Both the position numbers and the translations under genes were made by a program. From Acanthaster planci (Eukaryota; Echinodermata; Asteroidea; Valvatida; Acanthasteridae), in contig NW_019091491.1 of assembly GCF_001949145.1 (NCBI RefSeq), forward strand, positions 356,642 to 412,075: a stretch of 55,434 bases of DNA, read 5' to 3'. A model generated the notes under the pieces. The model had not been told where the DNA came from and did not search any database. It saw nothing but the letters and a program-made list of their open reading frames with translations. Below are positions 12,701-27,700 of this stretch, piece by piece (within the stretch, counting starts at the first letter, position 1; each line of letters begins with the position of its first letter).

Positions 12701-15700
12701 CAAAAAGGCTATCTGCTCAGGGCATGCACAGTAGAGGGTGGTGTTGTGTGTGGGTTTTTTTTTGGGGGGGGGAGAATTTGGGGGCCTAAAAATATTTCCA
12801 GAACTCTTGATGCAATCTTAGTTTATGACCTTATCTGATGTGAGGCTCAAGTTAGCAGCTTTTATTTACAAAATAGCTTCTTTATTTTTTGGGGGGAAGG
12901 CATGTCCAGTGTCCTCCATCCACCCACAAATATTTTTCTAAAAGGTCATACCTTAAGAGCTTCATAAATCTTCATACGTCATAAAACCACAATGACTCAC
13001 CTGCTGTGTAATCCATGTTGAAAATGACAGGTCTATCCAGAGGGAAGGTATCATTTAATGGACCATGGCCAGGACGAGGTGAAGAGCTCAATGATTTGGA
13101 CGGCTTGTACATAGCGAGAGATGTCACTCCCTTCAAGAGCTCATAAACTGTAACCTGAACACACCAAAAACGGTGATGTGAGGCACTCAACTGTCTGTAA
13201 AGCCTGGTTTCCATATCAACGTACATGTAAGAAATGCAGAGAGCAATGCAATCAAGATGCAAACTGCAACGCGGACATATGGAAACATGTCAAACAGAAG
13301 GGTCGCAGGCAATACAGACCAGCTTGTGAATGATCAGTCTGAGAGTTGAGCCATGTTCAACTTTGGCGACTGTCTGCATCGAGTAGCCATGGTGTCCCTA
13401 TCAGAACATGCATGCTGACATGACCGGTGTGCAACGATGTGCCTCTTGCTTAATTCCACAAATTTCGCCCATTTTTCACTTAATGCTTAAATATCATAGC
13501 CCAGTGATCAACTAAATAGCTGTAGTCAATCTGCAAGTACATTTTGCGTGACAAATCACAGAGTTTATGATGCCATTTTGTTTCAATGTTTGAGTGGAAT
13601 GACATCATGCACCATCTCTTTTGTTCATGTCTGCGTCTTCATGTTTTGTGTTCCGTCTGCATTACAAATGACCATATGAAAACCAGGCTTAACTCTGCGA
13701 ATGAGAAAAGCAAACAAAATGGCCTATTTACTTAAAGTAGCACTGCAGTCTGTCTGCTTGTAACAATGGACCTGTTCGGTTGCAGAAATGACCCACTTCC
13801 TCACAGAAATGGCTTGATTGCTTTTTAAATAACTTTAAGGCTTGGTATAGCCTGTATTTGTTTGACTGACAAAAGATTCTTGATATGAGATGACTGCTTA
13901 TCTAAAGTGCTACATGTGCACTGTACATGTACAAAACTAATTGCTGACTGTATAACATATATTATATGTATTCAACTCCCTAAAATGTCCAATTAGCAGT
14001 TGCTTGCAGATAGACCAACACTTTATGGTCAAGAACCCTTGAAGACAGTGGAGAATGTATTCAAAGGTAATTACAGTCCAATGTACCCAGTGCAGCAGCT
14101 TTCAATGATCTGTGTTTCTGTCCCGGTCCCATGGTCTCCAAAACTCCAAATAAAATGTGTACAAGTGCATTAATTGAAATCACTTCATGATGGGTGAAGA
14201 GTCAAGCCGAATATGTGATGTTGTCTGGCCACAGTTCTTAAATGACATGTACTGTAGTTGCGGATTCAGGCGACAAGAATACTATCTAACCTGAACAATG
14301 TCTGATATTGCATAATACAAAACAAGAAGCGATGTTTAAAACCAACATGAAAAACTCCCAGCACAAAAACATTTTAAAACTAACTGAGCACTGAGCACTT
14401 GCACAGTGAATGAGTAGCACATACTGTACCTAGCCTAAGGCTGCATGTACACATTAGATTTATTGGCATAAAGTGGCATTGCTAGACATATGGTACCTAC
14501 ATGTCCATGTGAAGAGGCCACACCAATATAAAGATGTTTTGACCGATAAAAGCACATTACGGCTGACAGAAAGTCAAATGAAAAGTGCTAAATTGGTACA
14601 ATATCTGCAGATCTGCTGACATTATCATGGCAATGGTCAATTTTATATTGAAAACTTCTTGATCATACTGTCATAGCTTGACTGGTTCAAACTGCAAACA
14701 TTTTAATCACTTGCCAAGGGGTAACATCTCTGTAAGGTTAATGCCACTATCTCCTAAGCATAAATATCCTTGAAACCAGACATTTTGTCACAGGCTTACA
14801 GGTATCATGAATCACGTGCTAATTGCACTTGGGATGGCGTAATGGTACACAGGTACGGTCTTCTGATAATAGAGACATATCCCCTCAAGATTTGAGTATG
14901 GATTCCTAATAGATGCTCATAATGCCTTCTTTTTTAGGGTGGTATGGGTTTTCAAGAAGCTGGGATGCCTAGAGGCCTACTGCTTGTCTGCGGTACCTGG
15001 CTTCAAATACTGAACATAACAACATTGCTGTAGACTGCTCTGCCCTGAAGTACACTGCAAATGGATCTTAGCAAGAATTCAAGCTTGTATACAGTAATTT
15101 CAGTTGGTCTTGCATTCTAGACATGGAGGACAGGTGATGAATTGTTCAACAATACCTGTAGGAAGTCAACCGTGAAGATGGTCTTCTAGGCGAAGCCTCA
15201 ATTGTGTATTAACGAGTTGAATGGACGTGAGTTAACTGTTTCCTTTACTTTTGAACCAACTATTCAGCATTTTGGACAGACACCCATTTCCTGCAATACT
15301 TTGGACTTGTTTACACACTCACCTCCATTTCATAGAATTCCTCACTGACCAAATTATAGATGGTGACATTTATTTTGTAGGTACCGGAGTGGGTGAAATT
15401 CATGCTATGAAAAAATTTCTGGTTGTGGGAGGTCAAAGTTGAGAGGTCAACAGTTCTGGCTGGTGGACAAGACACATGGTCCAGACACTTGACTGTGGCT
15501 TGAGGTTTGGTAGCAAGGGGTTCACCGAGTGCGTTGCTTACAGTTATCTCCAACTCAGTAAGCGTGGCTTCAGGACAAAGCAAAAAAGTAGAAGATATTA
15601 TTCCAAGTCTATCACTTTACAGTTGCAGTCCACCAGCTGTTTACACGAACCTGTACCGGTAGGTTTGCCAACAACGCTGTTGGATTACAGAATTGCTGCC

Positions 15701-18700
15701 AGAAAAAGGTGGCTTTGGAAAACACATTTAAAAGTCACCACCGTAAATTGTTGATATTGATGACCCCCTCACTAAAAGTGGCTAAATGAATGCTTTCCCA
15801 TAAAATACACACACATAGTGTACATAAGGAGGCCAGCTGCCATCAAATGACATGAAATGGCAACCATAGACTACACTGCACGCAGCCATACCATTCAAGT
15901 GTCACTTTTAAGTTTACAGATAGCACTTTGAAATACTCTTTAAGAATGCTAATTTATTATCAAATTATTGAGCCTCCAATTCTTTTGAGTGATTTTCAAA
16001 TCCAAATATTTAGATGTATCTAAAACAAATATCTGAATATTCAACAATTGATGAATATTAAAAAAAACAAGCACAGCCCCATCAAACTACTTTTTGTGAT
16101 GGCTCTGTTGGTTGCAAAATGTTGCAGTTAATGAGATGCTTGCAACAGAATGGTAACATCCCCGAATTAAAACCAAAACAAAGCAACATTAGTATACATC
16201 AATACCTGTGCCATCCCCCTCAACAGCTTGTGTGGTCGGCAGAGTGACCTGGAAATGATTCTTGAGAACTGGATTCTGGACGTGAATGATGACAACCAGT
16301 GTCTCGTTGCTGATTAGGTTACTAGCTAGGATGTTCACCTCATAGGTATTAGCAGAGCCATAGGAATGCGTCTGGTTAATGGAGGCTAGTTACACAAAAG
16401 AGAAACGTCAGATATGGAAGTTAGGTATTTGCATAAATCACAAACAAAAGACAATTACCAAAACAAGATACAAAACAACTTCATGGAGGCAAGAAACAAT
16501 AGCAAGAAAAATTTTTATGCTAAATCAGATTTTTGATGTTATTTCTTCTGGCAGTCAGGTTGGTGTAGTACTTCTTTCCTCGCCTTCCACCTCTGTGGCC
16601 CGGGTTCGACTCCTGGCTCGGTCCACACATGAATTGGGTTTTAAGTTCCAAACTGATTCTGTTGGCTTTACCCAGAATATTCCTCTGGGGTTTTCCTCCC
16701 ACCTCTAAAACTGTAACTGCTTCTCAATGTCTCCTTTTCACGTTTCTTCAGGCTTTCAAGCTATGTACAGTGCCTTGGGTACTTTTGAGGAATCCTTGGT
16801 TTTATTACCAGAAAGACTTCATAATAACAATAATAAATTTTGCTTTTTCGTTGAGTCCATGGCTGCTCATGAACACAGGAACAGTTTTTGTTTTCAAGCT
16901 ACTTCAGTATAAAAGCTTCAAGAAGTTTTTTTAACTTCATAGTGATCAATTGTCTTGTTTTTCATCTTTCAATTTCGATTCAGAATGTAACAGGTGAGCA
17001 GTGGATGCATCCACACTCACAAGTTGCACAAGAGAAGCCTAGAGGGTGATGTCATATCCACAGTGTGCTCTCTATCTGGAACAGAAGGGGAGGTTTTAGA
17101 CATTGAAAACAGTGTGCTTAAGAAATATCTAAAAGCCTCTTGGACATCTTAATACATGTAGCTTTTAAACAGTGCTCTGGGATATGAATACTGTCACAAG
17201 ACAAATTATGGCTTGAAATTTCTGTCATGAAGATTTTAAAAAGTGTTCTTACATGAAAAAACATTGCAGAATAAGAGTTGCTTTTAAATATTCAGGACAT
17301 TTACGTCAATATACAAATAATGAATGCTTATGAGTGCGATGGTAAAAGTAATTGCATGAAGTGACAGATGAAATGATCTATTCCAATATTCCAATTCTGA
17401 AGCAATTATGCTTACCATTGCACATTCATTATTTGTTTTATATAACACCTGTATAAATCCTTGTCATTTGATCTTCTGAGTACAGCTGGATCAATTAACT
17501 GATTCAAACTGGAAGTTGTCCAGTTGTGAATCAGTTACTTTTCTGACACGATATTCCAATCTCGTTTAATCCTTTGGCGGCATTTTATCCATTTCCTTAT
17601 GTTGGTAGCATCAGCATTACTAACAAAAGCAAGTTCTTATCATTATTTTGCAGACCTGTGAATGGTGGAGCTTGATCGCTCATCATTTTGCCAGAAAGAG
17701 TTTTGAGCGTCTAGAAGCTACAGTGCAATTGATCCAGAGGTGTTCGTTATTCGTTTCCAACGTACAGTTATTAGTACAAATGTTTTGCGCGCTGCATGCA
17801 CATTGCGCACGCTTTGTGTTGGTTCAAATAATTCAATGCCATGTCATCAACGATCCCCCTATCAGATGAAGGGGATTTATGCTGGTGTTGTACACCCAGC
17901 ACTGTTGCACAGGTGATTGGTGACATACTCTACTATACCTGAGTCTGGTGTGTATGTTTCGTTCTGCTGGCCATCTCCCCAGTCCAAGGTGTAATAGATA
18001 TGACTGCCATTCAGTACTGAGATCTCTATGTTGACTTCTTGCCCTGGACGGGCAATTGGTTTGAAATGTCTGTATTGCAATCCTGAAGAATGGTAGAAAT
18101 TGGATAGAAGGTGATAGAAGGTATCTAAAAGTGGCATGACAGGTTTACACCTGCATAATTATCCTCATCATATGTCACAAAGGATTGCTTTCTCTTAAAG
18201 TCCCAGCAGCCTGGTGCCCTGTAGGCTGCTTGATCAAATTGTCTAGTACATTAGGTGATTTACTCCTTCCTAATACACTGAGAGTCAGGTTGGCACACTT
18301 GCACTGTCTTTTGAGTACATGGTAAGTGTCCAGTCCTACATGAATCTCAGTCAACATACATTTGTACATGTACACATGGATCACTTTTTCACGCTGTCTT
18401 TCCCAGAATATTTCCAATTACACAAATCCAGGTTTTCTTCCGACTACTACTAAGTAACTTTAGGCGGGTGACTTACTTCTGGGGACTCTAGAAGACCCAA
18501 ATTCACTACAAACACTGCAAACGCAAATGTGCTTAGACAACTTGGGGTCAAACTTTCAAGGGCGGTGATTACTCTGAAACGTGGTGGAACACAGTGCCCA
18601 GAGTAATTAAAACTAGTGTGAGAATCAAACAAAGTTAGCCCCCTTAATGGTACATATACATTCAGTCCACTTAAGCAAGGCCCTCAACACTTTGTGGAAT

Positions 18701-21700
18701 CTAGATGCCTGTGGTAAGAGTTGGAGCATTTTCTGACCATTGCACATTTTTAAAAGCATCTTTGGACATTGTTTTTTAGTTCTGAAGCATTTAATTAGCT
18801 AATTAGCTATTACAAGCTGTGAAATCGAATGTAGACCTGCAATTTTTATTCAGTGGCAAAAAAGTGGGAGAGGGGGACAAATGATATGTCCCCTCCCCCT
18901 TTTTGTGGCCTTATCTCATACTGATCGATGTGCCTGCAAACTTGTAAGGTTAATAAAGGCGGAGTCATTGAATAATGGAAGCTTCAAATATTTTACCTTA
19001 GTACCTTCTATTGATTATACATGTACATATTTGATTACATAACCAAATTCTCACAAAACCAGAATCGCACTATGCATGTTTGTGTTGGGCTCAATCCCAC
19101 TACGTTTCAGGACAGTTTACAAAATCTTACAGATCTAGATGACAAATTTGTGTGTTTTTACTCAGCCCAAACTGTCAGCAAAGTAAACAGCCATGCTTAC
19201 CACTTATAGCAATGAGCCCAGTTACATTAACCCTGTCCACAACACCAGCTGGTATGATGCTGTTAGTCACTGTCGCTGTCACATTAAAATCACCCACAGC
19301 TGTCAAGATTATCTGTGGTTGGCTGACTAGCGGATCCACAACAGTAGCTCTCATTAGGTGCTGGGCAGGATCAAGCTGGAAATTGCTGACTGTTAGATCT
19401 CCTCCAACTGTGAGAGTTGTAGGGTTGATTGCTGATTTATATTCTGGAGGGGCGGTGGTGTTCTGCTCAGGGTTTGTCTCCACACTGATGCTGGCTCCAC
19501 CTACTCCAAAACCCAACCCAAGAACGTACCCAACATCCATGGCAAACAGCTCACACAAAGTATCACTGAAATTGTAGTAAAACAGCCCAGGGGATGTGAC
19601 CTGCATCGGGACAAGCTGGACAACCTCGTATGAGGGTCTGTCTGGACTAATGGCATCAGAGTCAAACCTGACAGGTCTGGTTGAGCAAGAGTCTGATGTC
19701 ACTGAGCAGCTAGCCTTAGGAAGGCAGTACAGGTGAGGGGCAGCATTATTGCAAGTATCCTGTGCAACGGGGTTACTATGCCAAGTAGGATTATAATTAC
19801 ATTCAGATTCAGATCGGCAGAGATTATTGGTGGGACAGTAAGCACCAGTTCCGCACTTTGGCTTCAAAATCTGCAACAGGAAAAAAATACATGTAACTCA
19901 ATGCTAAATCTATCTGTGTAATAAATGTTTCAATGTTTTTCCATTGACTGTTTAACACCGCCCCAGAGTTACTTCAGACCGACATGTAATGCTAATTATA
20001 TCAAGACATTCATGGAGTCACGGATGGTGTACTAGAGATGACAAAATTGTGACAGCCCTGACTCCCTGTAGGCGTCGCAAAGTGCTGTCGCCTGTTCCTA
20101 TTGTAAATTTACACAGAATCTCTGCTATAGTGTCGTGCTGTCATAGTGTCAAGTCGTGATGTCTTGCCATTGTGTCATGCCGTCCCATCTCGTTGTGCCG
20201 TCACATACATGTAGTGCCTTTGACCTGTTGCATTGTGCCATTATGTCATACATGTACATTGTACCATCACCTGTTTTCTCATAGCCAATTACAACACCAA
20301 AGAACATGTTAGACGCAACATGGTGTCGTTCGTCATGTTGTGGTATCATCCATCATGTTGTGCCGTGGCGTCATGCCTCCGGCCGCGTTAAGGTTCCCAT
20401 CATTAAGGGTGCCACCTACTCCCAAGGGACGGGTGATAACAAGACACAACATGATGGCATAATGCAACGGGTGACTGCACCATGCGATGGGCAACGCTAC
20501 ATTGCTTCTTACTTCAATCATATAATTAGCTATGAGAAGCCAGGCGACGGCACAATAAAACTGCACGACATGATAGGCAACAGCATGACATAATAATGCA
20601 CATTTATCGAGTACAGAGACTGATAGATAGGCAAGGGAGTGATATTTTGTCAGAGCTTTTGTAACATCAAGGCCTTTTCCACCTAGTCTTTGCTTGGCAC
20701 AAGTGACACATGTCGAAGACATTCATGAGAAATTTGAAGCAAACTGAACAGCATATTTGATAGAGCTAGAGGGTCAATTGGTCAGTGATGGGCCTGCATG
20801 TAATTTTAATCACACAAATGGTGAAGAGGTCTATATATGGACATCAGTAATTATTCCCTACAGTGACCTCTTAGCCTGCCATGCTATCATCAGTACAAAC
20901 ATGTCCAGAAAAGTTCCATTTAGGAGGGGACAAAGCAATTCGGTTGTAACTTTCTTGCTCTTCCTTTTCAGCATGTTTAAGATCAGATTTGACAAACATA
21001 TCAAGGAAAAATCTTCATAAATCTCCCAGAGAGATCTCAAGCACCAACATGATTTTCTGCATATTGCCTGCCGCAGGTGTTTGCATCATCAGTTTACGTG
21101 ACAGGGCTTAGTCGAACAATCCAACCGTGCCTTTACAAAAACTTTAATTCATTTTTTTTTGGGGGGGGGGACTTCAATTCTTATGGCTCTGGGAAAAACG
21201 TTATTGGACTTTTTCATTTTGTGGCAGAATGGTGGCTTTATAAAGTTTTGGGGGGATGTACTTAATAAAACTTGTTATGTCTTGTTTTCAAATTTTTGGG
21301 GGGGGGTGGTTGCCTGCCTTATTAAAAAATTTTGTTGTTGTTGGCAAGTTACAATTGACATTATTTTACAAACTTTTGAAGTAAATGAAAACATGCCATC
21401 ACTCCATCATCACAGTGGACTGAATGGTGACGATTCCGAAATGCACACAACGGCTGACCGCGTTGACTAGTGTCAGTTGCTTGACCGTGCATGCACATGC
21501 ATGACGTCAATGCGTCTCACATTATGTCACCCTACCAGCGTGAAGGGAAGGCATTGTAGCCAAAACGGCAAATTAGGTGACGAACACATGACTAAGAAAT
21601 CAAATTGTTGTTCAAGTTAATTACAATAATAATTTAAGCTCTGAGAAAGCTCTGATTTCTGTGAAGGTACAAGTTGTCTTCTACGTGAAGGTACGAGTCA

Positions 21701-24700
21701 TCTTTACCGGAGGTACATGCTGTCCAAGGTGTGATTCGGCAAAGGTACGAGCTGGTACGGTTATGTTGAGTGGATGATACGAGTTGTCAGTGGTTATCTA
21801 TGGTACGAGTTGACCTGTTTCCGCCACTGGAAACCCCACGCACAAACCCCATGAGACTGGTCTGAAAAATACCGTTTTCTCGGTAAACGACATGGCCAGG
21901 ATGGTACTTGGTAGGATTGGTATATATATCCTTAATGAGGATGCAGCGGGAGTGAGAGTCCGTGCCACATACTACTACTACTAGTACTAGTGCAGTTGGG
22001 GCTAGACATGCTTTTGCTTTCTGATGGCAAATAGGTCATTGTGGGAATAATTACTCGTCCCCGTACATGGAACTCTTCCCCTATTCATCTCTTATTCTTT
22101 CAAGTGTAATTTGGGGGAAACAACGAAGGCATAGGTTTAGAACACATTTTTACCAAGAGTGTGAACGATCCGTCTCCAACTTCTGAAATCAGCGCCTCTA
22201 TTCCAAGCAGTCTGGTTCTCCCTAAGGATTCTGTCACCGGTAAAATCCACGTAGAGGTGGTTGCTGGAGTCTGGGAACCGTTCACGCCCACCACTCCGAG
22301 TGAAGAGAACGTGGGACCTCGGAGAAAAACAATGAACACTTGATAACTACGGTGGTTCAAAGTGGACGCAATAAAATCGTCAAATAAACCGTGTCCCGGT
22401 GCGCGGTTTATAAACTAAGGTGTTATCATTCAAAACAAGTCTGCTCCCAGGCAATTTGGCTCACTAGGTCGGTGTTTATCTCTGGTTTCCTCAGCATGAA
22501 ACGCCTGAGAGTATTTCTATATCTATATGGGATGGCAGTAAATCACAGGTTTCTTCCTCAGCTAGTGCTGGTTTATAGCCCTGGGTGGAGAGAGGCAAGA
22601 GGAGTAAAGTGGCTTGCCAAGGGCCACAACATACTGCCAGCAGCTGGATTCAAACCTCCAGCCCTATGATTGGAAGCCACACACGTGCACCCTGGCCCTA
22701 ACCACTTGGCCACATGCCCCCCATTCGCTATGTATCAAGCATAAGTATTATTTATAAAAAAAAATTAATTTGAGAGAATTATGTTGATGGTTCTTGCAAT
22801 CAATCTTTCTTTGGCCGCTCTTGCGTCATTAGCCAAATCTTGTCACCTTGTGAAAAATACTAAACTATAGCTACCTTAAGTTGACAAATTGTATCCAAAA
22901 GCCGAATCCTTTCTGAGTGAGTTTATCACTTTCCTAGCCTGCCCGAATCGCCGCGATCGTTCATAGTCTATCCGGTTGCCACGCCTTGTACAAGGCTTGA
23001 GAAAAGACCAGTGCTTGATGCGATTCACTGCAAGCCGCAACGAATGCTTTTGCGAAATTGTTTTGAGCGTGTGTTTTCCATTAGTTTTATCTAGTAATTT
23101 GGTAACACATTCAATTTACGACAAAAAACCGGCACTGTTTCGACCAATAAGATGGTGGCCATCCACCGGCGAAGACAGTCCGAGATATTTTAATAAAAAA
23201 TTCTTTTGTCCCGAACACATAGAGCATGTAGAGGACCGACAGAAATCAACAAGTTTTTTTTTTCATATCTAGTTTGAACACTTCTGTCTGATTTGGGGAA
23301 CCATTCGTCATGCTCTTGAGAAAAATTGAAATCGATATTATAATTGGTGCAAGGTAAAACAAACTTCATAGGACCAGGAAGTAATAAAATGTAAAAAATA
23401 AAAATAAAACAAAATCAGAGATAATAATGCATTTAGAAATTCGCATTCCTATACACTTTCAACGGACTGCTGTCGCTTTTTACGTCAATGCCCATTGTAT
23501 GCGCACGCTTGCATAATTATGAATCTATCCGTGAAAGGCCATTACGTATGTAATATATTTTGCTGATAAGTGATTGATGAGTGACGTTGAGGGATACGTC
23601 TACAGAGAGAATCGTTCCAGCTAGCAGGCCTTCTGAATTATTTAGCATGGGACCGCAGCAAACGAGTTGATAAAGGAAAGCCGCTGGAGTCGGCAGACTG
23701 TGGTCGAATAGCACACCAATTGTTAGTCCCTTTGCAGAGCACTTTGCACACCGCTCTTGTTCATAATATCCCCTAGCTGTGATCACCTTGTCTAATGAGC
23801 TCACCACTTTCCAAGTTTGCAGCACTGTTGTTGTAAGACCATGACTTTCTGACGAGCCCCCTAAGGACAGTTGATAAACGGAGAGGACCACCCACAAAAT
23901 ACTAGAGGGATAACTATCTCATTTGAGACCGCTGGTGCGATGCTTGTGATTCATGCACAGCGTTTGGGAGATTTTTGCGGTATTTTAATGGAATTGTGTG
24001 TCTTGCAGTATGCAATTTTGAGATTGCTGGTGTTTTCATTGCACGTGTTTGGTTTAGAGTTCGTCTGTAAATTAGGATTTACGTCTTTTGATTATCATGC
24101 ATGAATAACGTCACACTTCAAAATAAAAGACGCTATGTACTGTATGGTGTATCTACCTGAAAAAGAGAAAAATCGCAGACGTCCCTATACCAGTGGCGTA
24201 GCTACCGGGGAGGGGGCTGGGGCCACGTTCCCCCCACAAATCCCCAGTTCCCCCCCCTAAGATGCTGGTGCCTCCTTTGTGCCCCCCCAGTAAACTCCTA
24301 GCTAAGCCGCTAAACTGTGACGATAGAATTGTCGTTTAAGCAAAGAGTTAGACAAAAATGACTTGAGCACCCATAAGTCTGAAGAGATTCGCCGTTACTT
24401 ACACAGGTTTGTCAGTGAATTACAGAAAACTTGGAAAGAAGAACGGTCAGACCAAAAGTTATTGTCTAAACAATACAATGTGAATGTGCTGCTACAAAGG
24501 GTATACTGCTCAGAATAAAAAGACATACCTATGCCTATATTCACCTTAATTAGAACACGTCTAATGGGTGGATGGATAATAATCAAGACGAGAAAAGGGA
24601 AGATTTAATACCTCCAAGAGACATAGATAGAAAGTCCATATCGTCGACCGACATCGTCAGGGTCACATCCGAACCAAGTATAACCTCTACAGTGCAGACA

Positions 24701-27700
24701 AAAGGTTCTCCTATCTCCACAGCAACAGGGCATTGAAGACAAACACCGGCTGCTTCCATGGCAACGGTAACAGCGACGGCATCATATGCGTTGATCTATG
24801 ACAAGACCATTGGAAAGATCATGGTAACGAGTCAATGATGCGTGGAAGGCTTCGAAGGAATTATGTTAGTTTATCCAACATAATGCGTGAGACATACGTG
24901 AACGGCCTAAGGAGGGAAAATAATCGCAACTGCTCCTGGGTGTTCACAAACTACACAAGAAGTTAATGAATTGTTAGCAATAATTTCGTAGATTTCAGTT
25001 AGCTGCAAACAACAGCTGAAAAATTCGAAAAATTTATAGATGATATTAAACCCAAGAGTTAAACTTGAACTTTGACGGAGCTGTCCAAAAGGCGTATTCA
25101 CTCAATTAGTTTTTCTCGTCATGGGTGTCGCCAAGATTTTCATCAAGGGGAAAATCACTTTTTTTCCGGGGGACAGTTCTCTTTAGAAGCAAATAGCAGC
25201 AAATTACTCATAAATAATAGAAGTGGGTCAGTTTCAGGTTTTTTTTAAGCTAATTGTTGAGTTTTATCCCCTTCCGTCCCTTTTCCCCCCTCTTTTGCTT
25301 TTTTTTGTCTGCTTCATTTTTCAATCTTTGGATGGGAGGCAAATGCTCCCCCTTGCCCCTCGTGACACCGCAATGTTCTCCCTTATATTTCAACATTCTT
25401 CAGTATCGTTTGAAATGGAATTTAGGATGTGGCATGTGGTGCTCTTATTTTTACTCATATTTATCCAGGGTGGCTTATTCACCAAACGGTGGTCTTCCAT
25501 AAGGCCCTGTCATACCACTTGAAGAAAATCAACTTTAAAAGCTACATGAAAATGAATGAACTTAAAAAACTTCAATTTTAAGATTTTTAAAGATTATCAC
25601 GGAATAAAAATCAGCAGTAAACGGGAAAGTAAAATTAGTGAAAAAAACACAAACAACGCATATATGTAAAACAACACACAGTAGCAAACTGTAACGTAGT
25701 AAAATATTAATATATTAAAAAGAAAAATAAAGGTGCATAAAGTATTAAAAATAAGATCCGCGGAAGCCAAATAAAAACTATCTGAGGGACTTTTCAGAGA
25801 TAACGTAAAATTGGTAAGGGATGTTGCTGTTTTCATTGACTGATCAAGCTTGTTCCACTCTGAAATTCCTGTCACAAACGGACTGTTCCTCAAACAGTCG
25901 GTTTTTCATTTTGGTATAATAAGTGAACTCACGGCATATCTCGCGTTATAGTTATGACTCTGGTTTGTTTGGATGAATTCATCAATCAAGTAAGCTGGAG
26001 CCAAATTGTAGAAACATTTAAACATTAGTACAGCACGGTGATACATAAATCCATTTTAACTCGTGTAAAATGTCAACGGACGGAGTATCATAATTCCTGT
26101 TGAATGTAATTCTCGCTGCACGTTTCGGAGGTTTCTCAAGCTTATTAGTATGCATACGGAATCTTTCTGACCATATCTGACAACAATCAAATTTGGGGCT
26201 GAATAAATGAGTTATTCAGCAGGGTCAATCTTTCTAAAGGAATATACAATCTGACCCTTCGAAGCACGCTTAAGTTTGAATGTACAGTTTTAGTACTTTT
26301 GTCCACCTGGAGAGTAAACCCATCTGCAATAAGTAATAAAAATACATCAACAAAAAGTAGTCTCAACTATTGGCGTCTGCTTTCACAGGTTTACCAGCCT
26401 TGGTAATCAAGACTTAAATCGTCCCTCGTTCTACCAGTCGATTTATTCTTTTATAATCTTGGATTGGCGCATGGTACTTGTTTCGAATCATTTTTGATAC
26501 TTCAGTTTAACGATAAGGTATCCAATTATCTCAACAAAATGTTTAATAGGTATAGTCCATCCCGATACGTACACGCGAGTAGGGTAATTCTAGTTGTTTT
26601 CTTGTATTTCCACTGTGAGCATTTTTGCTCATAACTGTAAAGTTGGGGAAGGGGGTCAGATTGGCGTAGTGGTTCTTTCCTCACCTTCCACCTCTGTGGT
26701 CCCGGGTTCGATTCCCCGCTCGGTACATGTGTGGATGGGTTTTCAGTCCTTGCCTGATTCCGTGAGTTTTACTCAGAATATTCTTCAAGGGTTTTCCTCT
26801 TACCACTAAAACTGTAATTTCTTCTCATTGTCTCGTCTCTACAGGTTTCCTCAGGCTTACGAACTACAGGGCACTTTTGGTCTCATTAACAGCAAGACTT
26901 AAATAAGTAGCATTTTTTTGATTGCCTGTCTCTGATAAACTGACGTTTCGGGAGAATGGTAGGACCTGCGTAGGAATTTCATAAACTGGTGTTAAAAAAA
27001 TGCAAGATAGCATTGGAAACTTTCTGAGTGCTCGGTGGGGGAAAAGTGACTGCGGTAGTGACTATATTGCAGAAAAAGGATTCCACCCGCTGTATAAATA
27101 GTGTTATGGCATGAACCACGTAATAGGGCGTTGGGTTAGAACAAAAAGACAAACGGGTAGATTTACCAACAGATTTTTCCGTGCTGTCACAACAGTAAGG
27201 AAACGACCACTAGTCGGGAATTTGTGACTGGCTACCAGAGTGGAATCCAACCACATGGTCATGCTACCATCGCCAGGCTCAATGCCTAACTGGATATCAC
27301 CACTGCCGATAACAACACCTTCTGTCGTCAGATCAACGGTCTGCCCTGCGATGATAGGGCCCGCAAACTCTTCAAGCTGCACGGCTGGTGGCGTGACGGG
27401 TAGCGTGTCAGTAGGCACAGCGATGTGGGTGTCATTACCGCAGCTCTGTAGTGGATCACCGGGGCACTGCATGCCGCAGTCCGCCGATGGATTGATGAGG
27501 TAGGCGGTGTCGGAGCATAGACAATGGCCGGCCTATAGAACGAAACAAATACACAGAGCATGCTATTCCTCGCTTCCCTGAAATGATATATTAAGTGCAG
27601 TAGAAATAAACACAACTGCAGACTGCAGTTAATTTGCATTAATTCCAAATACTCTTTGAAAACAATACGTACATCCGCTAAAAAGTTCACCCAAGTCACG

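Noticed and set aside
20153-20722. ORFs at 20149-20722 on both strands
   Set aside because: They are produced by low-complexity, inverted simple sequence and show no protein features.
22640-22722. Possible functional tRNA gene
   Set aside because: A and B boxes are present, but acceptor and anticodon stems do not close and a SINE body follows.
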